Shown here: in pieces, positions 1 to 5,712 of the stretch
How positions within the stretch are numbered: position 1 is the first letter of the stretch
Layout of the letters: every line of letters starts with the position of its first letter
Notes under the pieces: model-generated
What the model saw: only the letters and a program-made list of their open reading frames with translations
Told to the model about the DNA's origin: nothing
The model's database searches: none
Position numbers and translations under genes: made by a program
NCBI GenBank assembly: GCA_030616665.1
Contig: JAUWWX010000055.1
Span: forward strand, 1-6,206
Reading direction: 5' to 3'
DNA length: 6,206 bases
DNA from: an archaeon
GTDB taxonomy: Archaea; Iainarchaeota; Iainarchaeia; Iainarchaeales; GCA-2688035

Positions 1-1
1 G

Positions 2-523
2 ATTGTAATTGTTGACATTCTAGAAGCAAGATATGAGCCGCCACCAACTTTAAGCTATTTGGTGCGGGATGGAATAAAGTATCTGGAAAGCCTTCCACGC
101 AACTCTGTGAAAAGAGTGGATGACAAATACTTTATTGGTTTTGCTGGGCATGGAAAAAAGGGAAAATCGAGAGAAACAATAATAAAAGAGATGGGAAAAG
201 TAGTTAGCGCGACAAAACGCTCAGTACACACTATGGAAAGCGCTAAAAGGATTGAAAGATTTTTACATGAGGTATCAAGATACGTTAATCTTGTGAAGAG
301 GGTGCTAGTTCCTGGTGGCCATTTTGTTTTGCTGTTGGCGCCTTCATCACATTCAGGCGTTTCAGAAAAGCTGAAACAGGTTGGGTTTGAAGTAAGCAGC
401 AGGCAATTGAGACCTGAACAAATCATGAGAAGCGGTTCAAAGAGGGCAATAGATGACTTTAGGGAAACTGGGGCAAGGGCATACAGAATTGTAGCCATTA
501 AACCAAAAAGAAGCGGCAACTAA
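2..523 (+). CDS. Class I SAM-dependent methyltransferase-like protein, C-terminal part (5' truncated)
   Basis: The reading frame is open from base 2, so the gene begins outside the window and the TTG at 59 is not needed as a start. About 173 residues are visible. The first ones, IVIVDILEARYEPPP, look like strand 4 of a Rossmann methyltransferase with the acidic residue of motif IV. Later come VLVPGGHFVLLLAP, the usual 'L-PGG' turn and strand 5, then KQVGFEV and ARAYRIVAIKP, which fit the closing beta hairpin (strands 6 and 7). The SAM-binding glycine motif would lie upstream and is not seen, so activity cannot be judged. Between strands 4 and 5 is a long lysine/arginine-rich stretch (roughly residues 30-95 of the visible part) that could contact RNA; that is inference. 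The gene stops 21 bp before the 3' end of the convergent tRNA gene. The fold is moderately supported; the substrate is unknown. Confidence 0.6.
   Translation: MVIVDILEARYEPPPTLSYLVRDGIKYLESLPRNSVKRVDDKYFIGFAGHGKKGKSRETIIKEMGKVVSATKRSVHTMESAKRIERFLHEVSRYVNLVKRVLVPGGHFVLLLAPSSHSGVSEKLKQVGFEVSSRQLRPEQIMRSGSKRAIDDFRETGARAYRIVAIKPKRSGN
503..514 (-). terminator. Possible T-tract terminator for the tRNA gene
   Basis: Read on the - strand this is CTTCTTTTTGG, beginning about 30 nt beyond the tRNA 3' end. Archaeal transcription often stops at short oligo-T tracts without a hairpin. It lies inside the 3' end of the convergent methyltransferase-like gene. Only the T-run supports it. Confidence 0.3.
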
Positions 524-544
524 GATTCGAACTAAACACCCTAT

Positions 545-727
545 CGCCAGCGACAGGATTTGAACCTGTGTGCCCTTTCGGACTCTCGCTTGCATGGGAC
601 CTGATTTAATGCAAATTGCGAAGCAGTTTGCCTCTTTTTGCGAAGCAAAATGTTTCTTTCCCAGGGCTTTCTTTTCTAAAGAAAGGTCTCTCAAGGCGAG
701 CGCGTTTGACCACTCCGCCACGCTGGC
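545..727 (-). tRNA. tRNA-Ser(UGA), interrupted by an intron
   Basis: A complete class II tRNA reads on the - strand. The acceptor stem is GCCAGCG (721-727) with CGCTGGC (546-552), with discriminator G73 at 545. The D stem is GCG/CGC. The anticodon stem is CTCGC (696-700) with GCGAG (585-589). The long variable arm is GTCC-GAAA-GGGC, and the T arm is ACAGG-TTCAAAT-CCTGT. After removal of 591-689 the loop reads CUUGAGA, with U33 followed by anticodon UGA (691-693), which decodes UCN serine codons. G73 and the long variable arm agree with serine and argue against leucine, which normally has A73. CCA is not encoded, so it must be added after processing. The mature length is 84 nt before CCA. The gene converges on the methyltransferase-like gene. 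Confidence 0.93.
591..689 (-). other. 99-nt archaeal tRNA intron at position 37/38
   Basis: The insertion separates the two halves of the anticodon stem-loop after G37 (690) and before A38 (590). The exon-intron region can form a bulge-helix-bulge: the intron helix is GACCU (684-688) with AGGUC (598-602), and the central helix is CUUG with CAUG, which has one U-U mismatch, flanked by short bulges that hold the cuts. This is the substrate of the archaeal tRNA splicing endonuclease. There is one extra unpaired C, so the motif is slightly relaxed. The intron is long for this class and contains three further hairpins (667-685, 636-650, 612-630). It encodes no endonuclease. The exact cut could shift by one base because both sides carry an A. 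Confidence 0.85.
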
Positions 728-752
728 ATCAATAAATAATTGGACCTAAGGC

Positions 753-762
753 TATTTAAAAA
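753..762 (-). promoter_or_regulatory. TATA-like box of the tRNA-Ser gene
   Basis: On the - strand the sequence is CTTTTTAAATAG, centred about 30 nt before the mature 5' end of the tRNA. This is the expected distance for an archaeal TATA box with a very short precursor leader. A second AT-rich patch, AGTTTTAAAG, lies just upstream (763-772). Confidence 0.5.
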
Positions 763-790
763 GCTTTAAAACTGGCAAAATAAGAATAAA

Positions 791-830
791 GAGGCAAGCC
801 AGGGAATCGCATTGCGATGTGGCCTGCCTC
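791..830. other. Nested inverted repeat, candidate structured RNA or terminator-like hairpin
   Basis: Arms GAGGCAAGCC (791-800) and GGCCTGCCTC (821-830) pair over 10 positions. The single non-Watson-Crick position is A-C in the + strand RNA but G-U in the - strand RNA, so the hairpin is better on the - strand. Inside it sits a perfect 5-bp hairpin, ATCGC-ATT-GCGAT (806-818). Read on the - strand the outer stem is followed by a T-rich run (TTTATTCTTATTTT, 777-790), so it resembles an intrinsic terminator or the 3' end of a small RNA. No coding gene on the - strand lies upstream to be terminated. A TATA-like ATTTAAAAAC (- strand, about 866-876) lies where the promoter of an RNA starting near 845 would be. 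No box C/D or H/ACA consensus was found. Confidence 0.45.
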
Positions 831-913
831 CTCAACTCCCAACACGTTACTTATTACTGCTTTTGTTTTTAAATAACTTTCTCTGCTCTTGCTACATAAA
901 TTTGGGTTGTGTT

Positions 914-921
914 GTTTAAAA
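914..921 (+). promoter_or_regulatory. TATA-like box of guaAB
   Basis: GTTTAAAA lies 35-42 bp before the ATG at 956. Transcription about 25 bp downstream of its centre would start near 942-945 and leave a leader of only 11-15 nt, in keeping with the weak ribosome binding site. A second AT-rich TTTTTAAATAAC at 865-876 could be an alternative upstream box. Confidence 0.5.
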
Positions 922-955
922 GGATTTCTTTCTTTTCCTTTGCAATCTGCTTGGG

Positions 956-1909
956 ATGGCGATAAAAAAAATGGATGCAAAGGCATTTATCGAGGAAAAG
1001 ATTGATTATTTGAAGGAAAGCGTTGGCAGGGAAAAGGCGATTGTTGCTTTGAGCGGCGGGGTTGATTCAAGCGTCGCAGCAGTTTTGGCGCACAAGGCTT
1101 TGGGCGAGCGGCTTCAAGCCGTGTTTTTGGATGATGGCCTGATGAGGCAAGGGGAAGGCGAAGAAGTCAAGAGCGTTTTTGCAAAGCTCGGGATTGATCT
1201 AAGCATTAAAGATGTCCAAAGGGAGTTTTTCGATGCCTTGAAGGGATTAATTGACCCAGAGGAAAAGCGAAAGGCGTTCAGGGACACCTTTTACAAAGCG
1301 CTTGGCATCGTGGTCAAAGAAAGCCAGGCAAAATTCATGATCCAGGGAACAATTAAGGCCGATGTCATGGAAACAAAGAGGGGTGTGAAAACACAACACA
1401 ATGTTTTGGAGCAGATTGGCGTTGACCCAAGCAAATATGGGTTGAAAATTTTGGAACCCTTGGTTGAATTGTTCAAGCCTGGCGTGAGGGAAGTTGGCAG
1501 GGTACTTGGTTTGCCGGCTGAAATAAGCGAAAGGATGCCGTTTCCAGGACCCGGGCTTGCTACAAGATGCGTTGGGGAATGCACGCCTGAAAGGATTGAG
1601 ATTGTGAGAAAAGCCCACGTCATAGTAGAAGATGAGATAAAAAAGGCCGGGCTGAAGCCATTTCAGGCATTTGCTGTCCTTTTGAATGACAGGGGAACAG
1701 GCCTAGATGCAGAGGGAAACAGGAATTTTGGCAACATAGTTGTTGTGAGAAGCATTGAATCAAAGGATGCACTGACCGGAACGGCAACAGACGTGCCAAT
1801 GCCTGTTTTGAAAAAAATCAGCGAAAGGGTTGTGGCTGAGATTCCATCCGTTACAAGGGTGTTGTACGAGCTGACTGGAAAGCCGCCTGCGACAATTGAG
1901 TATATTTAG
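956..1909 (+). CDS. guaAB: GMP synthase (glutamine-hydrolysing) subunit B, ATP-pyrophosphatase subunit
   Basis: This 317-residue protein adenylates XMP with ATP and aminates it to GMP, using ammonia from a separate glutaminase subunit (GuaAA), which is not in the window. The PP-loop SGGVDSS is at residues 33-39, followed by VFLDDGLMR (56-64), QGTIKADV (130-137), ERMPFPGPGLATR (192-204) and the C-terminal KPPATIEYI (309-317), which matches the family's conserved nucleotide-binding end. Length and domain order (ATP-PPase, then dimerisation/XMP domain) fit archaeal GuaAB. The lid motif, usually KSHHNVGGLP, reads KTQHNVLEQIG at 145-155, a departure noted separately. The start is uncertain: ATG at 956 gives five extra residues, while ATG at 971 (MDAKAFIEEK) aligns better with the N terminus I recall for Pyrococcus GuaAB. 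Neither has a clear Shine-Dalgarno at normal spacing. It converges on nnrD. Confidence 0.95.
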   Translation: MAIKKMDAKAFIEEKIDYLKESVGREKAIVALSGGVDSSVAAVLAHKALGERLQAVFLDDGLMRQGEGEEVKSVFAKLGIDLSIKDVQREFFDALKGLIDPEEKRKAFRDTFYKALGIVVKESQAKFMIQGTIKADVMETKRGVKTQHNVLEQIGVDPSKYGLKILEPLVELFKPGVREVGRVLGLPAEISERMPFPGPGLATRCVGECTPERIEIVRKAHVIVEDEIKKAGLKPFQAFAVLLNDRGTGLDAEGNRNFGNIVVVRSIESKDALTGTATDVPMPVLKKISERVVAEIPSVTRVLYELTGKPPATIEYI

Positions 1910-1946
1910 AAGAAGCAGGCACTATTATGCTGAGATACTTTCAAGA

Positions 1947-2744
1947 TTAAGTCCTTTCTAGTTTCTTTTTTGCAGCTGGCAGCCTGTCCATCAAGTCAGA
2001 CGCATTCCACATGCTGCCCTTTTCTTTTTGAAGCAAGTCAGCTGCTTTGCCGTTTAGATAGCAGGCTGCTTTCGCTGAAAGAAGCAGCGGGCTTTTTGCA
2101 GCAAATCCCACTATTAGACCAGCCAAGATGTCGCCTGTTCCCCCTGTAGTCATTCCTGCATTGCCTGTTCTGTTCTCAAAAAGCTGCTTGCCGTCGCTTA
2201 TGTAGTCAATTGGCCCTTTTAGCACAACAATGCAGTTGAATTTTTTGGCTGCCTTCAAAGCGTTTTCTTTTGTGGGCTGCATTTTGAAGAGGCACGTGAA
2301 TTCGTCTGAATGCGGCGTAACTACGCAGTTGCTATGCAGCCAGCTTGGGCTGATTAGCCTCAAAGCTGTTGCGTCCAAAACGAATTTTTTGCGCTTGTTT
2401 TTTGTCAACAGGTTGTGGATTAGGCCTCTCATTCTCTGGCTTCTTTCAAGCCCTGGGCCGATTAGGATTGAGTCAACGCTTTCAAGAACGGTTTTGATGT
2501 GGTTGAATTGGAATACGATGAATTCTGGCGAGGATTTTTTTACAATTGCTGTGTTTTGCTCTGCTGTCGCAAAGTAAACCAAGTCAACTATTCTGCTGGC
2601 TGTTGCGCCTGCAAAGATTGCTGCTCCGTGGTATGCCTTGCTTCCAGCAACAAGCAGAACAACTCCGTTCTTGCCCTTGTGGCTTTTCGGCTTCCTCTTT
2701 GCAAGCCTTTTTATGTCAGCGCTGCTTGTTTTTGCTATTGGCAT
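1947..2744 (-). CDS. nnrD: ADP-dependent NAD(P)H-hydrate dehydratase, stand-alone (YjeF C-terminal/ribokinase-like fold)
   Basis: The product (265 residues from the ATG at 2744) belongs to the ribokinase-like dehydratase family that uses ADP (in some members ATP) to convert hydrated NADH or NADPH back to the usable cofactor. Motifs in order: HKGKNGVVLLVAGS near the N terminus, ESVDSILIGPGL, VLDATAL (the DADAL-like site), VTPHSDEF (usually TPHPGE), VVLKGPIDYI, and TGNAGMTTGGTGDILAG, which carries the GTGD anion hole and the catalytic Asp. Many bacteria and archaea fuse this domain to an N-terminal NAD(P)HX epimerase; here no epimerase domain is present and none is adjacent. A TTG at 2753 would add three residues; ATG is preferred. 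No Shine-Dalgarno is visible, so a short-leadered message is likely. It converges on guaAB (37-bp gap) and diverges from the glycosidase gene. Confidence 0.92.
   Translation of the reverse strand: MPIAKTSSADIKRLAKRKPKSHKGKNGVVLLVAGSKAYHGAAIFAGATASRIVDLVYFATAEQNTAIVKKSSPEFIVFQFNHIKTVLESVDSILIGPGLERSQRMRGLIHNLLTKNKRKKFVLDATALRLISPSWLHSNCVVTPHSDEFTCLFKMQPTKENALKAAKKFNCIVVLKGPIDYISDGKQLFENRTGNAGMTTGGTGDILAGLIVGFAAKSPLLLSAKAACYLNGKAADLLQKEKGSMWNASDLMDRLPAAKKKLERT
1957..1971 (+). terminator. Possible T-rich terminator of guaAB
   Basis: A run TAGTTTCTTTTTT begins about 50 bp after the guaAB stop and could end transcription in the archaeal oligo-T manner. It lies inside the 3' end of the convergent nnrD. 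No hairpin supports it. Confidence 0.3.
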
Positions 2745-2755
2745 GACAAACAATA

Positions 2756-2784
2756 GGTTAATATTGCAAAAAAGATATTAATTG
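2756..2784. promoter_or_regulatory. Divergent promoter region between nnrD and the glycosidase gene
   Basis: The 53 bp between the two start codons hold two AT-rich TATA-like patches: GGTTAATATTG (2756-2766) and GATATTAATT (2774-2783). Read leftward, the second lies about 25-30 bp before the nnrD start region. Read rightward, the first would start transcription near 2785, just before the TTG at 2798. The sharing is inferred from spacing only. Confidence 0.45.
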
Positions 2785-2797
2785 TTTAGGTGTTGGG

Positions 2798-3901
2798 TTG
2801 CATCCAAGTGTAAGAAACGCTTACGAAATTGCCTTAAACGATTTGAGGCGCTGTTACACTAACAAAGGAATTGTTGCCGGAAGGAGAAGCAAGAGACTGC
2901 ACCAGTACTGGGCAAGGCACGGCTTTTTTGCCTCGATGGGCTCGCTGTGCCTTGGCGACGCTGAGCAGGTAAAGCGTAACCTACAGCTTTTTGCCTCAAT
3001 GCAAAAAGGCAGCGGCGTGGTGCCAAACCAGATAAGCCTTGACCTGAAGCCAAGGTACAGGTTGTTGGTTGGCTCGGTCATAGACTCAACGGCATTGTTT
3101 GTAATCGCGTTGGCTGCTTATGTACGGAAAACAGGTGACATAGAATTTCTTACAGGCATGTTTCCAAATGCAAGGAAGGCAACGCTATTTCTGCTGAGCA
3201 AGGACAGGGACGGCGACGGCCTTATAGAGGAAAGGGTTTTTGCAAACTGGGCTGAAACTGTTTTGAAATTTGGAAACGTCCTGTACACAAACTGCTGCTT
3301 TTACAAGGCCCTGCAGGACTTTGCCTTTCTTGCGTCCCTGCTCAAGAGACCTGCCCTGCAGAAGCAGTTTGAAAGCCTTGCGAAGAAAACAAAGGAAAAA
3401 ATCAACAGCCTGTTCTGGGAAGGCAACTATTACATTGACTGGATTGACTTCAGGAGGCATGACTTTTTTTCAGCAGACGGAAACCTTCTCGCAATAGACT
3501 TCGACATAGCTGACAGAGTTCAGGGCCAGATGATTCTGAACAAGGTAAAGCAGGAGCAGATGAGTAAGGTGCCGATGAAGACAAACTTTCCACTATACCC
3601 CCTATGGAGGATTCCGCCAACCTTGCTGCCGTTGCTTGAATACAACTACCACAATGGCTTCAGCTGGCCATGGCTTGGCTGCCTTAATGCAATAGGCCTG
3701 CACAAGGTTGGCTGGAGAAGGGAGGCAAAGCAAACCCTCAAAAGCGTTGCCAACCTGATAAACCAGAGCGGCATCACCCACGAGGTATTTGACGAAAAGG
3801 GCAGACCAGTAAACGGCCTGTTTCTAAAAAGCGAGAGGCCGTTTGCCTGGACAGCCGGATTCTTTGTAAGGGCCGTGCACGAATTGAAGAAAAAAGGCTG
3901 A
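2798..3901 (+). CDS. Six-hairpin (alpha/alpha)6 glycosidase, glycogen-debranching/GH63-like glucosidase
   Basis: The 367-residue protein has the marks of the (alpha/alpha)6-barrel glycosidases (GH15, GH63, GH133 and relatives). These are YWARHGFFASMGSLCLGD (37-54); GSGVVPNQI (71-79); the DRDGDGLIEE loop (136-145) followed by NWAE (150-153); VLYTNCCFYKAL (161-172), typical of these enzymes; LFWEGNYYIDW (205-215); YHNGFSWPWLG (284-294); THEVFDEKGRPV (327-338); and PFAWTAGFFVRAVHEL (348-363). By analogy the acids near 144-153 and E329 are candidates for general acid and base; this is inference. It has no signal peptide or accessory domain and is much shorter than full debranching enzymes, so it is probably a cytoplasmic minimal catalytic barrel acting on alpha-glucans or glucosides such as trehalose. 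The start is a TTG, since no other start codon is near in frame and residues from about 30 on already match the fold. Confidence 0.78.
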   Translation: MHPSVRNAYEIALNDLRRCYTNKGIVAGRRSKRLHQYWARHGFFASMGSLCLGDAEQVKRNLQLFASMQKGSGVVPNQISLDLKPRYRLLVGSVIDSTALFVIALAAYVRKTGDIEFLTGMFPNARKATLFLLSKDRDGDGLIEERVFANWAETVLKFGNVLYTNCCFYKALQDFAFLASLLKRPALQKQFESLAKKTKEKINSLFWEGNYYIDWIDFRRHDFFSADGNLLAIDFDIADRVQGQMILNKVKQEQMSKVPMKTNFPLYPLWRIPPTLLPLLEYNYHNGFSWPWLGCLNAIGLHKVGWRREAKQTLKSVANLINQSGITHEVFDEKGRPVNGLFLKSERPFAWTAGFFVRAVHELKKKG

Positions 3902-3915
3902 AAGGGAAGGAAAGA

Positions 3916-3927
3916 GTTTTTAAATAA
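3916..3927 (+). promoter_or_regulatory. TATA-like box of the ABC transporter operon
   Basis: GTTTTTAAATAA sits 24-35 bp before the ATG at 3951, preceded by a purine-rich stretch that could be a BRE. At this spacing transcription should begin at or within a few bases of the start codon, so the ATPase message is probably leaderless. No Shine-Dalgarno lies in front of the ATG, which agrees. Confidence 0.6.
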
Positions 3928-3950
3928 GTTTAGTCCTTTCTATAACTGAA

Positions 3951-4856
3951 ATGGCCTGCATTGAGGTAGACAACATCTTCAAGTTCTATGAGGATGTTGA
4001 AGCTGTAAAGGGCATCAGCTTTGAGGTTGAAGAGAGCGAAATCTTTGGCCTGCTTGGGCCCAATGGAGCGGGCAAAAGCACCATAATCAGGATGCTGTTG
4101 GACTTCATAAAGCCAGAAAAGGGCAGCATAAGCCTTTTTGGCGGGCGCTTTAGCGAGAAAACAAAGCAACTTGTAGGCTATTTGCCTGAGGAAAGGGGCC
4201 TTTACGACAATATAACCGTACTAGACAACCTTGTTTACCTTGCTTCGCTGAAGGGGATTGCCACAAAGAATGCAAGGTGGAACGCCATTGAGTTGCTAGA
4301 AAGGATTGGCTTGAGGGAAAAAGCAAACGTCAAGGTGAGCGCATTGAGTAGGGGAATGAGGCAGCTGACACAGCTTTGTGTTACCCTGGCCCACAACCCA
4401 AAACTGCTTATTTTGGACGAGCCCTTTGCCGGGCTTGACCCCACAAACCGGGAATTGGTAAGAAGGATTATTTTGGAGGAGCGGGAGAAGGGCAAAACCA
4501 TTATCTTGAGCACCCACATGATGAATGAGGTGGAAGAGGTGTGCGACAGGGCTTTGATGATAAACCACGGCAGAAGGGTCTTGTATGGAAAGGTTCCTGA
4601 CATAAAGGAAAGCTATGCAAGCCACTGCGTTTTTGTAGAGTTTGAGGGCCAGTTTCCAAAACTGAAGGGTTTGGAAAAATCAAACGTAAAAAAGAATTCG
4701 GCTGAGCTTTTTTTGCGCGTTGATGTGACATCACAGGACATCTTGAGGCAGCTGGTTGAGGGAAACGTAATTGTTAACAGGTTTGACGTAAAAGAGCTTT
4801 CTTTGAACGAGATTTTCATCAAGGTGGTGGAGGCAGAGAAATGGATAAAACAGTAA
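3951..4856 (+). CDS. ABC transporter ATP-binding protein, NatA-like (ABC-2 exporter family)
   Basis: This 301-residue nucleotide-binding subunit should power the membrane protein encoded next to it. Walker A is GPNGAGKST (36-44). The Q-loop region is GYLPEERGLYD (76-86), in which glutamate takes the usual glutamine place, as is common in NatA-type exporters. The ABC signature is LSRGMRQ (132-138), a mild variant of LSGGxxQ. Walker B is LLILDEP (152-158), with catalytic E157, D-loop AGLDP (160-164) and switch H189 in STHMMNEVEE. From about residue 215 to the end comes the small C-terminal domain seen after NatA-like ATPases (DUF4162 type). The start is ATG with no ribosome binding site but a well-placed TATA box. 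The end overlaps the permease by 16 bp, so the two are probably translationally coupled. The substrate cannot be read from the sequence. Confidence 0.93.
   Translation: MACIEVDNIFKFYEDVEAVKGISFEVEESEIFGLLGPNGAGKSTIIRMLLDFIKPEKGSISLFGGRFSEKTKQLVGYLPEERGLYDNITVLDNLVYLASLKGIATKNARWNAIELLERIGLREKANVKVSALSRGMRQLTQLCVTLAHNPKLLILDEPFAGLDPTNRELVRRIILEEREKGKTIILSTHMMNEVEEVCDRALMINHGRRVLYGKVPDIKESYASHCVFVEFEGQFPKLKGLEKSNVKKNSAELFLRVDVTSQDILRQLVEGNVIVNRFDVKELSLNEIFIKVVEAEKWIKQ
4829..4833 (+). promoter_or_regulatory. Shine-Dalgarno of the permease gene
   Basis: GGAGG, within the purine-rich GGTGGTGGAGG (4823-4833), stands 7 nt before the ATG at 4841 and lies inside the ATPase coding sequence. It supports that start. 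It contrasts with the upstream gene, which lacks one, as expected for the second gene of an operon whose first message is leaderless. Confidence 0.75.
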
Positions 4857-5710
4857 TTGTTGCGCTGCAGGAATTCAAAATGAATTTTGCCAGGCGGGAG
4901 TACAAGTTCTTCGCATTTGCCCTGCCGGCAGTACTGCTCTTCCTTGTCTTCCTTTTGTCTTTGTCCGGCAGGCAGTTCAGCCTGGCTGAATTCAGTTTAA
5001 TGCAGAAAAGCTACTACTTCTTTGCCTTCCCTTCAACCATTGCAATGGTTTTCTCGCTTGCAATATTCTTGTCCGCAAATTTCATGCTGCAAGGCATTGC
5101 AAAGGAAAAGGAAAACAAGATTTTGGAGATACTGCTTTCTTCGGTCTCGTTCAACCAGCTTTTGCTCGGAAAGATACTCGGCTTGGCAATTCTTGGCCTG
5201 ATACAGTTCTCCACATGGATTATTGCTGGAACGATGATTGTTTGGCTGCTTGCACCAGAAATCTTTGCAAGAATCTTCTTCTCCTTCATTGCAACACAGG
5301 CCATTTTGCTTTACCTGCTATTCTTTATCTTGGGCTACCTGCTTTATGCCTCCTTGCTGGCAGCAATAGGTGTCCTTACAGAAACAAGGGGTGAAGCACA
5401 GCAGATTGGAAGTTTGCTAACTGTGTTTGCACTGCTCCCTGCCCTGAGCACAATGTTCATAACAAGCGATTCAACAACCATGTATGCAAAGGCAATTACA
5501 ATTTTTCCACTGACCGCTCCTATAACGGCAATGATTAGGATTTTTCTGGGAACAATAACTCTTTGGGAAATAATCCTGAGCCTTTCACTGTTGCTTGTTT
5601 CAACAGCTGCCATAATTTTTGTTACAGCAAAGCTTTTCAGGGCAGAAACCCTGATGTACGGAAAAAAGTTTTCATTAAAGAGCTTGATAAAATTCGTCTT
5701 CACAGGCTGA
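4841..5710 (+). CDS. ABC-2 type transporter permease, compact NatB/YhaP-like
   Basis: The 289-residue integral membrane protein is the partner of the ATPase it overlaps. About six hydrophobic segments are visible: 23-42, 63-83, 107-137, 145-170, 190-208 and 240-262. After the second comes KEKENKILEILLSS (88-101), the cytoplasmic coupling segment typical of ABC-2 permeases, followed by LLLGKILG. TETRGEAQQIGSL (180-192) and the FPLTAPITAMIRI segment (222-234) are also family hallmarks. The N terminus has charged residues before the first segment and no cleavable signal. NatB-type relatives often have a large outside domain between segments 1 and 2; here only about 20 residues separate them. The product is probably a small homodimeric exporter. 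Candidate substrates include ions, small peptides or drugs, but none is indicated by sequence or neighbours. Confidence 0.9.
   Translation: MDKTVIVALQEFKMNFARREYKFFAFALPAVLLFLVFLLSLSGRQFSLAEFSLMQKSYYFFAFPSTIAMVFSLAIFLSANFMLQGIAKEKENKILEILLSSVSFNQLLLGKILGLAILGLIQFSTWIIAGTMIVWLLAPEIFARIFFSFIATQAILLYLLFFILGYLLYASLLAAIGVLTETRGEAQQIGSLLTVFALLPALSTMFITSDSTTMYAKAITIFPLTAPITAMIRIFLGTITLWEIILSLSLLLVSTAAIIFVTAKLFRAETLMYGKKFSLKSLIKFVFTG
5662..5667 (-). terminator. Possible oligo-T terminator of the YbjQ-family gene
   Basis: Six T in a row on the - strand, about 46 bp past the gene's stop, within the 3' end of the permease gene. No stem-loop is associated, so this is a guess from base composition. Confidence 0.2.
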
Positions 5711-5712
5711 AC

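Noticed and set aside
437..721. A 94-codon - strand frame over the tRNA and its intron
   Set aside because: It is the tRNA read as protein and runs into the methyltransferase-like gene. There is no sign of an intron-encoded homing endonuclease.
545..727. Reading the tRNA as Leu(GAG)
   Set aside because: That needs U33 shifted by one and a six-base anticodon stem. The five-base stem with the CUUGAGA loop, plus G73, supports Ser(UGA).
817..876. A 19-codon + strand frame beginning with ATG inside the hairpin, a possible guaAB leader peptide
   Set aside because: It has no ribosome binding site, its ATG is buried in a stem, and it ends in the AT-rich box. Frames this short occur by chance.
840..955. 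Purine riboswitch in front of guaAB
   Set aside because: The predicted leader is only about 15 nt, and no three-way junction or conserved purine aptamer core is visible upstream.
756..986. A 76-codon frame on the - strand covering the tRNA-guaAB spacer
   Set aside because: It starts inside guaAB, crosses the guaAB promoter and the nested hairpin, ends within the tRNA TATA box, and shows no family motif. The hairpin and promoters explain the region better.
1247..1623. Long - strand frames opposite guaAB
   Set aside because: They are mirror frames of a strongly conserved gene, lack recognisable motifs and have no start signals.
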